18,253 nt of DNA from Fonsecaea monophora (GCF_001642475.1 NW_019174140.1:1-18253), one strand, 5' to 3'; counted from the first letter of the stretch, positions 1-8,291 are shown. Made by a program: numbers and translations. The notes: generated by a model from the sequence alone, not told the origin.

Positions 1-530
1 TCCTTGATAGTATATCTTAACTGAAACTCAAAGCATGAGGGAAGGAAGCTTCCCTCAGGCGGTGAGCATGCGGTGCTCAAATAATAAGGGGTTGTCACGT
101 GTGGGTTATGCTTGGCGGTTCGTGACACTATTAGTGCTAGGGAGTCCGTTAGCTAGAACGAGCTTTAGCTGCTGCCCATCTAGTAGTAAGGGTGTGACCC
201 TATAGGGTGTCTATATCGATGTTATCACGGGCCCCACTATCGACAATAACGACGAGATGAGGCCTATATAGGGTGGGGTGGTTAATAGGTACATTAGGTC
301 TTCAGGGTCGATTAGAGCGCTACCGAAAGGTTGCGGCTCGTATGTTAACGATAGATAATGGGGCCATAAGACCAACGATCAGTAAGGAGGGTGCTAAACC
401 CAACCTTCATATTATGGCTGTCCTTAACGGAGAGGTAGCGCTAAAGCCGGACGTCATGCTCGGGGAGGCCGTCCATACCATACTCGTGCGGACCTGAGAG
501 AATCAACAGGGTAGCCATCCGACGCAGTGA
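1..530. other. gene-poor, probably degenerate left edge
   Basis: No convincing coding region is visible. A 74-codon frame at 273-497 has no recognisable motif and no promoter context. The stretch contains a short inverted repeat (TTGTCACG near 93-100 and CGTGACAC near 121-128) and a perfect 12-bp palindrome at 197-208, ACCCTATAGGGT. A related CCTATATAGGGT string occurs near 263-275. Ends of the type TGTCACG/CGTGACA occur in some fungal LTR elements, but I see no second LTR, primer-binding site or polymerase domain, so a transposon origin is only a guess. Confidence 0.3.
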
Positions 531-910
531 TGCATCGACTTGATGCTATTTCTGGGGGAGGAAGATGAGCATCCTGAGTGGCCGACAAAGAAGTTCACGC
601 GGCTCAACCCTCTCAGTTGCTGCAGATGGCGGGCGCACCCAGGCCCACGGAGTGCTCCAACAAGGACTGTCGCAGGTGGAACCTCAGACTCTGGTACAGG
701 TACAAGTGTGTAAAGGGGCTGCAGTACACCTCTTACATCTGTGACAACTGCTGGAAGTATACCTACCTTCACGGGAAGGAGAGGCCAAGCTCTCGAGGCC
801 AAACCCACCCGATGGCATCTGCGAGATGCATGACTGTGGGTATCGTCCTGCTAGAGGACGCTTGCAGATCTGGACTTGTAGTGACCCCAAATATCAAGGG
901 GTCAGTCTAG
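531..910 (+). pseudogene. divergent GATA-like zinc finger fragment
   Basis: The frame open from 578 to 910 encodes a zinc-finger-like block at about 653-787. It has the spacing C-x4-C-x23-C-x2-C and ends CDNC-W-K-Y-x2-LHGKERP. The tail matches the CNAC...LHGxxRP end of GATA fingers, but the loop between the cysteine pairs is longer than the usual 17-20 and holds an extra Cys. The frame has no ATG near its beginning: an in-frame TGA lies at 575-577 and the next codon is GTG. A different frame (ATG at 543) reads a plausible peptide MLFLGEEDEHPEWPTKKF just upstream. This suggests a lost frame or an unrecognised intron. It may be a relic of a DNA-binding protein or of a mobile element; which one cannot be decided here. 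Confidence 0.4.
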
Positions 911-1208
911 ACACTAGATAGGGTCTCTGGAAAGCGCAGAATAGCGAAGACGGAGAACCCGCCGAAGACTGAGGCTGGTATTTGGTGGGGCGCAATGGCC
1001 GCAGCAGCCTGGTCAGGAACTTGGGTATCAATTATCCGGGATCGGCAAAGCGTAAGCCATCGCCTACCTAAGACCGTTAGGCAAACACATTGGATGTGAA
1101 GGACGACACATGCAATGGCACAAATAATGTTGGCTGATATCCTGGCCCTTATGGAAAACAAAAAGCAAATCCCATTTCGGTTGGTCTGTACGACCTTGAT
1201 CGCGAGCA

Positions 1209-1615
1209 CTAGGTACGTGCCATACAAGACAAAAAGGTAATGAATGATATGTATGGTACAAGACGTCGGGTGGGTTGCAATCCCGTGCGGCCTCCTTCTG
1301 CTTCTTCTTCTTCTTCTTCGCTCTCTTCCTCCTCCTCATTGTCAGGTATGGGCTTATCTGCCTTGGCTTCTTCCTTTGCTTTCCCCTTCCGTTTGCCCTT
1401 GCCCTTGGCGTCCTCTGACTCGTCATGTTCTGAGGAGTCCACCAGTCCGCTGCATATCTTGCCCTCTTACGAGGTCTAGTAACGGTGGCCTCCTCGGCAG
1501 CAGGTCGCTTCGTGACAGGCAGGCTGGAGGGCGATGGGAGGATGGAGGAAAGGTTGGCGTCCTTCTCACCGAAAAGTTTCTGCCACGAGGATGGGAGAGT
1601 CGATCGAGAAGACAT
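1209..1615 (-). pseudogene. small Lys/Glu-rich protein gene with a frame break
   Basis: The ATG at 1615-1613 follows a strongly CT-rich leader (reverse strand of about 1640-1710), typical of a fungal promoter, so a real gene start is likely. The first about 55 codons begin MSSRSTLPSSWQKLFGEK and end in a basic, nuclear-localisation-like run, RPRKRARYAADW. Past about 1445 the natural coding frame appears to be a different one. It reads DSSEHDESEDAKGKGKRKGK, then a Glu tract partly encoded by a (GAA)n run, and stops at 1211-1209. In that frame the codons look normal for this genome (GAC, GAG, GCC, AAG, GGC). In the continuing first frame they are AGG-rich and unnatural. The only frame-correcting GT-AG splice I could build (1569 to 1466, 104 nt, acceptor AAG) would remove the basic run. 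Either a 1-2 base indel has broken the gene, or the splice is unusual. The function is unknown; a small nuclear protein is an inference from composition. Confidence 0.4.
1301..1319. repeat. (CTT)n trinucleotide microsatellite
   Basis: Six CTT/GAA units lie in the acidic segment of the minus-strand reading frame and would encode a poly-Glu run. Length change in whole units would keep the frame, so it is not the obvious cause of the frame break farther upstream in that gene. Confidence 0.8.
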
Positions 1616-2140
1616 GATTAGCAAGGTAGGCCCCGAAAGTTGATTGTTACGAAGAGAGAAGAGAGAGAAGGAGGGTGAGAAAGGGGAGAGAGCAATCAGG
1701 AGAGTTTCCACCACAGGTCCCCTCTCCAGCGAGCCAGCGGCTCGTGCATTAGACGTAAAGCAACCCCTTGATTTCTCACGATCTATCTGAAATACGACTC
1801 ATTACAGGTACACATCTTACCCGGTAGACTTCGGGGAAATCTCAAGTTCTCCCAAGAAGATTCGGCTTTTCAAGAGATTGTAACACTGCCAATAGCACCT
1901 ACTCCTAGAGTGAGCACCTGATCCATCATGAAGAAGGAAATGAATCGTGTCGAATGGTGAGTTGAAGGTAAACTAAACTAGAGAGTAGGTTCTAGAGTTG
2001 TCAGTCATTGGCCACATTCACCCTGACCATTTACGAAGCTAATCCTAAAAGGGACTTGTGGTAAAAATCCTTTGCATCACAACTGCCATGTATCTAGGAA
2101 ATTAATATGAACCAGTACGCTTTGATGCGCGGATACCCAG
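1616..2140. promoter_or_regulatory. divergent intergenic region, small gene / JmjC gene
   Basis: This is about 525 bp between the minus-strand start at 1615 and the JmjC start at 2141. The part next to 1615 is purine-rich on the plus strand (CT-rich on the minus strand). No TATA box or known operator is recognised. An ATG at 2107 opens a 43-codon frame in another phase that runs over the JmjC start and stops at 2236-2238. No RNA gene or repeat was seen. Confidence 0.45.
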
Positions 2141-3628
2141 ATGAGTTCAACCACTACTCTGCGTACACAAGCAACTCATGTAGAGAGTGCAGAGTCTACA
2201 TCTGGCCGAAGCCTCCTGCAGGAAAATGGATTCGTTGAGCAAGGGACTTCCTCGGACGACGAAGTCGAGCCACACCCTTTGGGAGTGAGACCGTCCGGAA
2301 ATGCACTCACGTCTGATCAGAATGCTCAGGAGTCGATGGGCGGCTTCAGATTCCTACCAGACGGCCTACTTGTGACGCTGCTCGAGTTTCTTGATGCGGC
2401 GGCGCTCCTCAACCTGGGCGCAACGTGTCGCGGGTTCTACGCATACTGCACTTACGACCAGCTGTGGCGAGATGTGGCGGTCAACGACACGAACGAGCGC
2501 TTTGAGTGGCGGGGGAGCTGGCGAGCATCTCTCCTGCGGCTGCCACCGACAACACGGCTTGCAAAGGTGGACTGCCGATACGTGTTTTCCGACGCACTCT
2601 ATCGGCCGTTCCAATGCTCCCGCACACCGTTGGGCCCCTACGTCTCCAACATTCCGCTCCAAAACGAGATTCCACGACTGAAGGACGTGTCGCCCGAAGA
2701 GTTCAACGATTCATGGGTCGGCAGACCTTTCATCCTAACGGCACCGGTAAAGAAATGGAGGGTCTTTGAGACGTGGGACCTGCAGCATCTACTCGCAAAG
2801 TATGGGCATGTGTCATTTCGTTGCGAGGCAGTGGATTGGCCGCTGACGACCTACGTCGGATACATGGAGAGTTCCCAAGATGAATCGCCATTGTACCTTT
2901 TTGATCGGGCATTTGTGGAAAAGATGGGTTTGCAGGATGCGTACGAACCCCCCGAGGCGTTCCAAGAAGACTTTTTCACCCTCCTCAAGGACCAGAGACC
3001 TGATCGACGCTGGTTGATTATTGGACCTGAACGAAGTGGAAGCACGTTTCACAAAGACCCGAACGCCACGAGCGCCTGGAACGCCATCATTCGAGGCTCG
3101 AAATACTGGATTATGTTTCCTAGCTCTATCCTTCCTCCAGGCGTCTATATGTCCCAAGATCAAAGCGAGGTGACTTCGCCGCTGAGCATAGCCGAGTGGC
3201 TTCTATCATACCACGCCGAAGCTCGGGCGATGAGTGGCTGTTTGGAGGGTATCTGTCGGGAAGGCGAGGTCCTACATGTACCCTCGGGTTGGTGGCATTT
3301 GGTAGTCAACCTTGAGCCAGCCATTGCCATCACTCAGAACTTCGTCCCCAGAGCTCACGTCCCATCAACGATTCGCTTCCTCAGAGACAGGGCAGATCAA
3401 GTTTCTGGATTTAGTGACAAAGTCGCAGACCCTTATGCCCTCTTTATGGAACGTTTAAAGGAAACAGACCCTGATCTGGTGGTTTCTCTCGACGACTCCC
3501 GTAAGCGCAAATGGGAGGAGGTCGTCGCCGGTAATGAGGAGGCCAATGGAGAGCAGCATGGGTTCAGCTTTGGATTTAGCGATGACCTAGATGAAGCTGA
3601 AGAACCTTCTGATTCTTCCGGCCTGTGA
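2141..3628 (+). CDS. F-box and JmjC-domain (JMJD6-type) oxygenase
   Basis: A single-exon gene of 495 aa. Residues 1-65 are low-complexity and probably disordered. An F-box (about 69-112, with LPDGLL, CRGFY and LWRDVA) suggests docking to Skp1 in an SCF ubiquitin ligase. A JmjC/cupin domain follows (about 165-400). The motif YMES...DESPLYLFD (241-255) and the block around GPERSGSTFHKDP strongly resemble the JMJD6 (PSR) subfamily. The expected Fe(II) ligands are H304 and D306 of HKD, plus H386 in PSGWWHLV; K321 in GSKYW fits the 2-oxoglutarate-binding Lys. The enzyme is therefore predicted to be an active Fe(II)/2-oxoglutarate hydroxylase or demethylase, probably nuclear; its substrate cannot be read from sequence. 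The C-terminal about 50 residues are acidic. The ATG at 2141 keeps the whole F-box; its -3 base is C, and an overlapping upstream ORF may affect its use. The gene ends 2 bp from the convergent copper transporter. Confidence 0.9.
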   Translation: MSSTTTLRTQATHVESAESTSGRSLLQENGFVEQGTSSDDEVEPHPLGVRPSGNALTSDQNAQESMGGFRFLPDGLLVTLLEFLDAAALLNLGATCRGFYAYCTYDQLWRDVAVNDTNERFEWRGSWRASLLRLPPTTRLAKVDCRYVFSDALYRPFQCSRTPLGPYVSNIPLQNEIPRLKDVSPEEFNDSWVGRPFILTAPVKKWRVFETWDLQHLLAKYGHVSFRCEAVDWPLTTYVGYMESSQDESPLYLFDRAFVEKMGLQDAYEPPEAFQEDFFTLLKDQRPDRRWLIIGPERSGSTFHKDPNATSAWNAIIRGSKYWIMFPSSILPPGVYMSQDQSEVTSPLSIAEWLLSYHAEARAMSGCLEGICREGEVLHVPSGWWHLVVNLEPAIAITQNFVPRAHVPSTIRFLRDRADQVSGFSDKVADPYALFMERLKETDPDLVVSLDDSRKRKWEEVVAGNEEANGEQHGFSFGFSDDLDEAEEPSDSSGL

Positions 3629-3630
3629 CC

Positions 3631-4278
3631 TCAATGACATGCTGCCGATCTGGTGGGCGAGGTCCGGTAACTGAAAGCCAAGAATCCAATAAATGCGCCC
3701 ACTGCTACCGCTAGCATCACGAATCCGTTGTAGGTCATGAACAGAAGCCTCGAGTCAATTAGTGGGAGTCGACATGCATGGAGTGGGGTCAGTCATACAT
3801 GATAAAGAAGCTGTAGAACACCTGCAAGGCATACAGACCAGCTCTGGTTATCGTTCCCTGCCTCTTTGTCGCCTCGTGCGATCCCGACCCTGCAAGCAGT
3901 GAGCTTGATTCCGCAGGTGTACCTTGGATATCTCAGTGACGGCGTAGGATAATGTCCAGAAGGGCCACGTACTCGTGTTAAAAGTATTCATTCTGGCATT
4001 GAAGCTCTCGTCATATCTCCTGCTTATTTCCCGGACACACTCGTAGCCAGCTGTAAGAAGGGCGATGGTCACCAGGGAGAGGAAGAGCGACATGGGCCCT
4101 GTGACTCTCCACGACTCGAAGACGATACAAAGGCCTTTGACCTGCCAATTGAAGAGCATCTGACTTGTCAGAGCGATGCTCCTAGCATACTCATTTGGTG
4201 ACTCACATTCATGGAGCATTGCCCGTCGTGCATACCGCCATGGTCCATACCGCCGTGATCCATCCCGCTATGGTCCAT
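3631..4278 (-). CDS. Ctr-family copper transporter, four exons
   Basis: Exons on the minus strand are 4278-4207, 4159-3973, 3889-3799 and 3748-3631, giving 155 aa. Introns are 47, 83 and 50 nt with GTGAGT, GTACGT and GTATGA donors; the exon phases join correctly. The N-terminus has MDHxGM-type repeats (residues 1-17) that bind copper outside the cell or in the vacuole lumen. Next comes CSMNMLFNW, then three membrane segments at about 46-62, 105-121 and 126-143. The hallmark MxxxM of TM2 is M117 and M121, and the GxxxG of TM3 is G134 and G138. A Cys-His pair sits at the C-terminus, as in many Ctr proteins. The family trimerises and imports Cu(I) across the plasma membrane or releases it from the vacuole; the short length could fit a Ctr2-like vacuolar form, but location is not decided by sequence. 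The gene is divergent from EAF6 and convergent with the JmjC gene. Confidence 0.93.
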
Positions 4279-4513
4279 TTCGCTGATTTACTTGTTCAAA
4301 CGTGACGAGAAAAGTGCAGGAATTGGGAGATGTTGAGGGTGATGTTCGGTGTGATGCTCAGAGTGATGCAAGGTGTGCAAGTTCCTCTGCGGAAAGACGC
4401 GGTACTTCCCCAGCGTGCCCAGTTAATAGCGCGTTAGCCACTCTGGAATTTCCTGCGCCCCTCTCACCACTTTCGAGCAACTCACAACACCACTAACAAA
4501 AACCTGGCTCACA
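4279..4513. promoter_or_regulatory. bidirectional promoter, copper transporter / EAF6
   Basis: This 235-bp gap must hold the promoters of both divergent genes. It contains three spaced GTGATG words at about 4339, 4351 and 4363, a loose 12-bp periodicity. One is followed by GCTCA (4356-4360), the core shared by Mac1-type copper-response elements in yeasts and aspergilli. The flanking bases do not match the full consensus, so copper control through it is only a possibility. A pyrimidine-rich stretch with CACTAAC lies just before the EAF6 start. Confidence 0.5.
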
Positions 4514-5216
4514 ATGGCCGAGAATATCCCTCCTGGATCAGGCTCTGCGCCAAAGCCTACAGCAGGCAACGACCGGCCAGGATTACCTTGTAAGTGTCAA
4601 AGAACGAAGCAGATCCCCGTCCTGCTTCCCTGTGCCGCCCTGATTCTGACAGGACAGACTACGAGAAATTGAGGCGCGATCTACGGGACACCCTACAGAA
4701 GAAGCGACTCCTGGATCGGAACCTGGTGGGTTTTGAATTCGCGCACAGAGGTTTGGAGCCATGCTAACAGCTCAGGCTGCTATAGAGGACCAGATCTACC
4801 GGCAAGAGACGGCATATCTCGAAGAAACCGCAATCGCAGGGAACATTGTCAAAGGTTTCGACAACTACATCAAGGCTTCTGCAGTGTCGGCAGCAGCCAG
4901 TTCAGCGGGCGGGACAGTCTCAGGCAGCGCAGTTGGCGGCGGTTTAGGGGCAGGGCGCCGAAAAGCGGTTGTGAACGACACAGACCGGATATTTTCCAAG
5001 AGCTCAGTATCCTACATGAGAGATTCGGATTCCCCGAGTAGCGCTACGAGTACTCCCAACCATGCAGCCACTCCGACCGGTAGCTTTACCGCAGAAAAGA
5101 CAGGGGACAAGAAGAAGAAAAAGAGCGCAGGCGCCAACGAAGAAGACACCGATGGACGAACCACCAAACGTCAGAAGATCTCCTTTGGAGGTGGACGCAA
5201 GAACCATGATGATTGA
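4514..5216 (+). CDS. EAF6: chromatin-modification subunit Eaf6 (NuA4/NuA3)
   Basis: Exons are 4514-4589, 4658-4725 and 4776-5216, giving 194 aa; introns are 68 and 50 nt (GTAAGT and GTGGGT donors). Residues about 25-64 form the family's short coiled coil, with YYEKLRRDL, DTLQKKRLLDRNL and IEDQIYRQE. It is followed by the conserved GNIVKGFDNYIK (70-81). The rest is low-complexity Ser/Gly/Ala sequence with a basic KKKKK and KRQK tail, longer than in yeast and typical of filamentous fungi. Eaf6 is a small structural subunit of the NuA4 and NuA3 histone acetyltransferase complexes (hEaf6 in MOZ/HBO1 complexes) and acts in the nucleus. The start has a good context (ACAATGG). Confidence 0.92.
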
Positions 5217-5426
5217 GAGGGCGTGGATGGTGCCCTCGCTGTCAACCAGACTCCAGACACTTCGAAGCACACCCACGGGCCTTGTTGGAGACTCGTTATT
5301 GGGGATGACACAGGCCGGGAAAGTTCCAATTGCGGGTGCCTCGGCTATCCGTCTCGGACTCTTGCAACCTTGGAACTTTTCATCGTCTTCCTGACCGCAT
5401 ATCAGCATCATCTTTGGAATTGTTCA
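5217..5426. other. intergenic region EAF6 / Nudix gene
   Basis: About 210 bp up to the first possible Nudix ATG (297 bp to the second). Open frames exist here but show no family motif and look like chance frames. No TATA box, repeat or RNA gene was recognised. Confidence 0.4.
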
Positions 5427-5513
5427 ATGCTTCCTCGACGAGTATTCGGCATCAGCAGGCCTTCGTATCTTGTACTGTGCAACCGGGCTCTCTCGCAAAA
5501 TCATTCGGTCAAC

Positions 5514-6467
5514 ATGCCACGTCTTTCGCCCGCCTCAGCGGTATGTTCTAGGCACTGGGCAATTTTCTCAGACTGATTGTCGATCTAGAAAGCCATTGAT
5601 CGCTTGAGATCCTACAAATCTCCAGATACAGTATGGCCCGTAATGCCGCTCTCGCGCAAGGCAGCCGTCCTGCTCCTGCTCTTTGCGGATCCCAATGGGG
5701 AGCTGAGAGTAGTCATCACCATGCGTGCAAGTACCCTGAGCTCATATTCCGGTCAGGCCGCTTTACCTGGCGGTAAAGCTGAAGAGGGCGAGACTGCCTT
5801 TGAATGTGCAAGGCGTGAGGCTTCGGAAGAGATAGGTCTTCCTAGGCGTGCGTCCGCTCTGCCACGCCCCTTCAGAGTCGAGCATTTGTGTGAAATGGCA
5901 ACAAATTTGAGCAAGAACGCCCTTGTGGTTCGCCCATGCATCGCATTTCTCCATTCTTATGACCCTGAGACGGGAGAAGATGCCAACGTGGCAGAGAAGC
6001 TACTACCAAGATTGGACGCGAGAGAGGTGGCGGCGGTATTTTCGGCGCCTTTCAGAAACTTCTTGTATATGGAAGATCTGCCCAACCAACCCAACCTTCC
6101 CGGCAAACCTAGCGATTGGTACAAGGGAAGCTGGACAGACTGGCACGAGAGTCGATGGCGCATGCACAATTTCTTCGTTCCCATCACCAACCAGATCGTC
6201 TCCAAGCCAAAAAGAAACGAAGACCAAAAGGCCGTGGCAAGCCACCTGGACAAGTATTCCAGGTACCGGGTGTTTGGCATGACCGCCAGGATTCTTGTCG
6301 ACGCTGCGCGTAATGCATATGACCAAGAGCCTACCTTTGAGCACAACTCTCACTTTGGAGACGAGGAAATGATTGTTCGACTAAAGGCAGCCGGCTTCTT
6401 GGGTGAGATTAGAAAGCCGGGTGCTGAGTTGACAAAGCAGGACTTGATCAAAGCTGCAAATCTCTGA
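5514..6467 (+). CDS. PCD1: Nudix hydrolase, CoA diphosphatase (Pcd1/NUDT7-8) type
   Basis: Exon 1 (5514-5540, nine codons, MPRLSPASA) is spliced over a 48-nt intron (GTATGT...TCTAG) to exon 2 (5589-6467), giving 301 aa. The Nudix box GX5EX7REXXEEXGX is complete at residues 71-93 (G71, E77, R85-E86, E89-E90, G92) and should bind Mg2+ and cleave a diphosphate. The preceding motif VVITMRA...SYSGQAALPGGK is the signature of the CoA-pyrophosphatase subgroup (UPF0035), which includes yeast Pcd1 and human NUDT7/8. Substrates in that group are CoA, oxidised CoA and sometimes oxidised nucleotides. The C-terminus is -ANL, at best a weak peroxisomal PTS1-like tail. An in-frame upstream ATG at 5427 would add 29 residues rich in Arg and free of acidic residues, resembling a mitochondrial presequence. 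I chose 5514 because it has the better context (A at -3) and fits the usual fungal N-terminus. Confidence 0.88.
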
Positions 6468-6800
6468 GTGCGCAGCGCTCCAGATTCCAGTGAAATTTCA
6501 CCCTCACGGTGGTGCTGATCTCCAAAGAATGTGGGCACCAACTCAAAACTTTCGTGACGGCTGCATGTGTATATGCCAGCGTTGGCGGGAGCATGGCGCA
6601 AAATGGACTCTATTGAGCACGGACCAATTTATTCGACGCTGCTGAAAACGGATCTTCTTTGTTCGGCGTTGTGGGGTATCGATTGCGTCGCCGCTCGTGA
6701 ATCTTCAGTCATGGTGTCGAACGAAAGTCGATGGTTCTGCTACAGATTCCTCGCTTGCACTAGAACGAGGGTCTCACAAGCATTCTGATATCTGGTCATA
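6468..6800. other. intergenic region, Nudix gene / disordered-protein gene
   Basis: 333 bp between a plus-strand stop and a plus-strand start. It must hold the Nudix 3' end and the next promoter. A 73-codon frame over 6567-6788 has no motif and is probably chance. No TATA box, repeat or RNA gene was recognised. Confidence 0.4.
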
Positions 6801-8291
6801 ATGAACCCGCCCCCCAGATCATCCCATCCATCGCGGCTGACCTCTCCACCTCCATCGAAGGCTCTTCTAGGACTACAAAAGCAGGGCTTAGAGTTGTCGG
6901 TCTCTCCTCCACCCAACAGTCTCATACCAACCTCGATTCATGCATCTGGGAGATCGACACCCTCGGATCGGGACAAACCATTGCCACTTGAGCCGTTTGA
7001 GGGGAGGAGAAGGTCATCCAGTGTGTATAGCACTGATACTACAATCACCAACATCATTCACATGTACGGCGGAGGGTATCGTGAGTTGGACGACCTTCCA
7101 CCTTTGCCAATACTTCATCACCCGCAAGCCTACCGAGACACCGTTGCGCCTCTTCTGATCAGGCGGCTGAGCTTGGGCCACAGCCCCTCACCACCGGTTA
7201 AAGATGCGCCACGGGAGGCAGTCTCGATCTCGTCACTTAGATCTGCTGCTAGCCATACCCACGTTGTCTCAAGCAACAAGGCAGCCCCCTCCTTTACTGA
7301 GTTTTCCCGTCAGCTCCAACAACGCAGGAACGAATTGGTTTCACCGCTTTCGGTCTCTTCGGCTGAGATACATCGCCAAGCGGCGTACGATCAATTGGCT
7401 CCACCCTCTCCACACGTCTCGCTGGTTGAACAATCCGTATCCCTCTCCCAAACCCCGCCCTTACCCGATGCGATGTCTGGGATGATATCTGATACCGACG
7501 GCTCTGACCTCCTCCCACCTCCCTTGGGCCTGAGTAGCTCGAGCCTTCCAAGCCCACCATACGATGATTGGGAAAAGCCCGCCGAATTTGACCCTGCTCG
7601 GCACCATGATCCTTTTGAAGACCAGTCTCAGCTGCACTCTGGAAAGAGCTGGTCACAAAACTGGTTAGATCATGGCTTCGTCGACCAGAGTCCCGAAGCA
7701 TCGCCACTTGAACTACAGCCCAGGAAGAGCTTCCGACTCAGAAAGAGCTCGAGTGAGAAGGAACGTGAGAGAGTGATGTCGTACGCCGAAACCAAGTACC
7801 CGGCGATGAAAAGAGATGGTGCTGAGCGGAAGACGCCACGTACCAGCAGTGCGAGATCCAGCCTTCAACATAACGTGGCTCATTTACTCAGGTCTCTGTC
7901 GCGGAAGGGGCCTCTGGAAGGCAAAGAGAGCCATGGGCGGGAGAGTCCACCACGAGAAAGGCAGTTGGCTATTCCTGCAACCCCATACCAAGTATACGGT
8001 GCAGAGGTCTTCTCGAACAAACTGCAGAAGAGGCAACAAAAAGAAGCGCGAGAAGCTCAGCGGACGCGCCAAAGGGGGAAATCCATCAGCCTCGTTACAG
8101 CGTACCAGAACAGTCAAAGTCAGATTGTCGGAGTCCTTGAAGGGGCAAAACGCAAACTGAGGCGGAAGTCGTCGCAGAAGAGACAGCGCAAGTTGAAGGA
8201 CAGTATCATCATCGTTGGGCCAAGTGCAGTCATTGGAGCTGTCACTTCCACGGAACAACCTGCAGTGGACAGCGAAGAGTCGTGGATTTGA
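6801..8291 (+). CDS. conserved-looking disordered fungal protein, function unknown
   Basis: A single-exon gene of 496 aa, Ser/Pro-rich and mostly disordered, with no catalytic domain. Islands that look conserved are RRSSSVYSTDTTITNIIHMYG (about 70-90, a word I associate with several Pezizomycotina proteins), a FSRQLQQRRNEL helix, PYQVYGAEVF (395-404), and a basic C-terminal core at 431-474 starting LVTAYQNSQSQIVGVLEGAK and ending KLKDSIIIVGP. The core is a run of Lys/Arg followed by a short hydrophobic strand. Many RxxS sites would suit kinase control. No signal peptide or membrane helix is clear. The start has an acceptable context (ATAATGA). The family resemblance is from memory and not tested. 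A scaffold or signalling role is only inference. Confidence 0.75.
   Translation: MNPPPRSSHPSRLTSPPPSKALLGLQKQGLELSVSPPPNSLIPTSIHASGRSTPSDRDKPLPLEPFEGRRRSSSVYSTDTTITNIIHMYGGGYRELDDLPPLPILHHPQAYRDTVAPLLIRRLSLGHSPSPPVKDAPREAVSISSLRSAASHTHVVSSNKAAPSFTEFSRQLQQRRNELVSPLSVSSAEIHRQAAYDQLAPPSPHVSLVEQSVSLSQTPPLPDAMSGMISDTDGSDLLPPPLGLSSSSLPSPPYDDWEKPAEFDPARHHDPFEDQSQLHSGKSWSQNWLDHGFVDQSPEASPLELQPRKSFRLRKSSSEKERERVMSYAETKYPAMKRDGAERKTPRTSSARSSLQHNVAHLLRSLSRKGPLEGKESHGRESPPRERQLAIPATPYQVYGAEVFSNKLQKRQQKEAREAQRTRQRGKSISLVTAYQNSQSQIVGVLEGAKRKLRRKSSQKRQRKLKDSIIIVGPSAVIGAVTSTEQPAVDSEESWI

Noticed and set aside
94..128. Possible LTR formed by TTGTCACG...CGTGACAC
   Set aside because: Only about 35 bp long, with no primer-binding site, polypurine tract or polymerase remnant nearby. 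Kept only as a note on degenerate sequence.
907..1227. 106-codon minus-strand frame
   Set aside because: No promoter, no motif and unnatural composition; it overlaps degenerate sequence.
3848..4219. 123-codon unspliced minus-strand frame
   Set aside because: It is the copper transporter read through its introns. The spliced model restores the CSMN...MLFNW junction and TM2/TM3.
5957..6353. Minus-strand frames of 116-129 codons opposite the Nudix gene
   Set aside because: Shadow frames of a conserved plus-strand gene, with no recognisable domain.
2141..6467. Secondary-metabolite or other functional gene cluster
   Set aside because: The genes are unrelated housekeeping families with no synthase, tailoring enzyme or pathway regulator.
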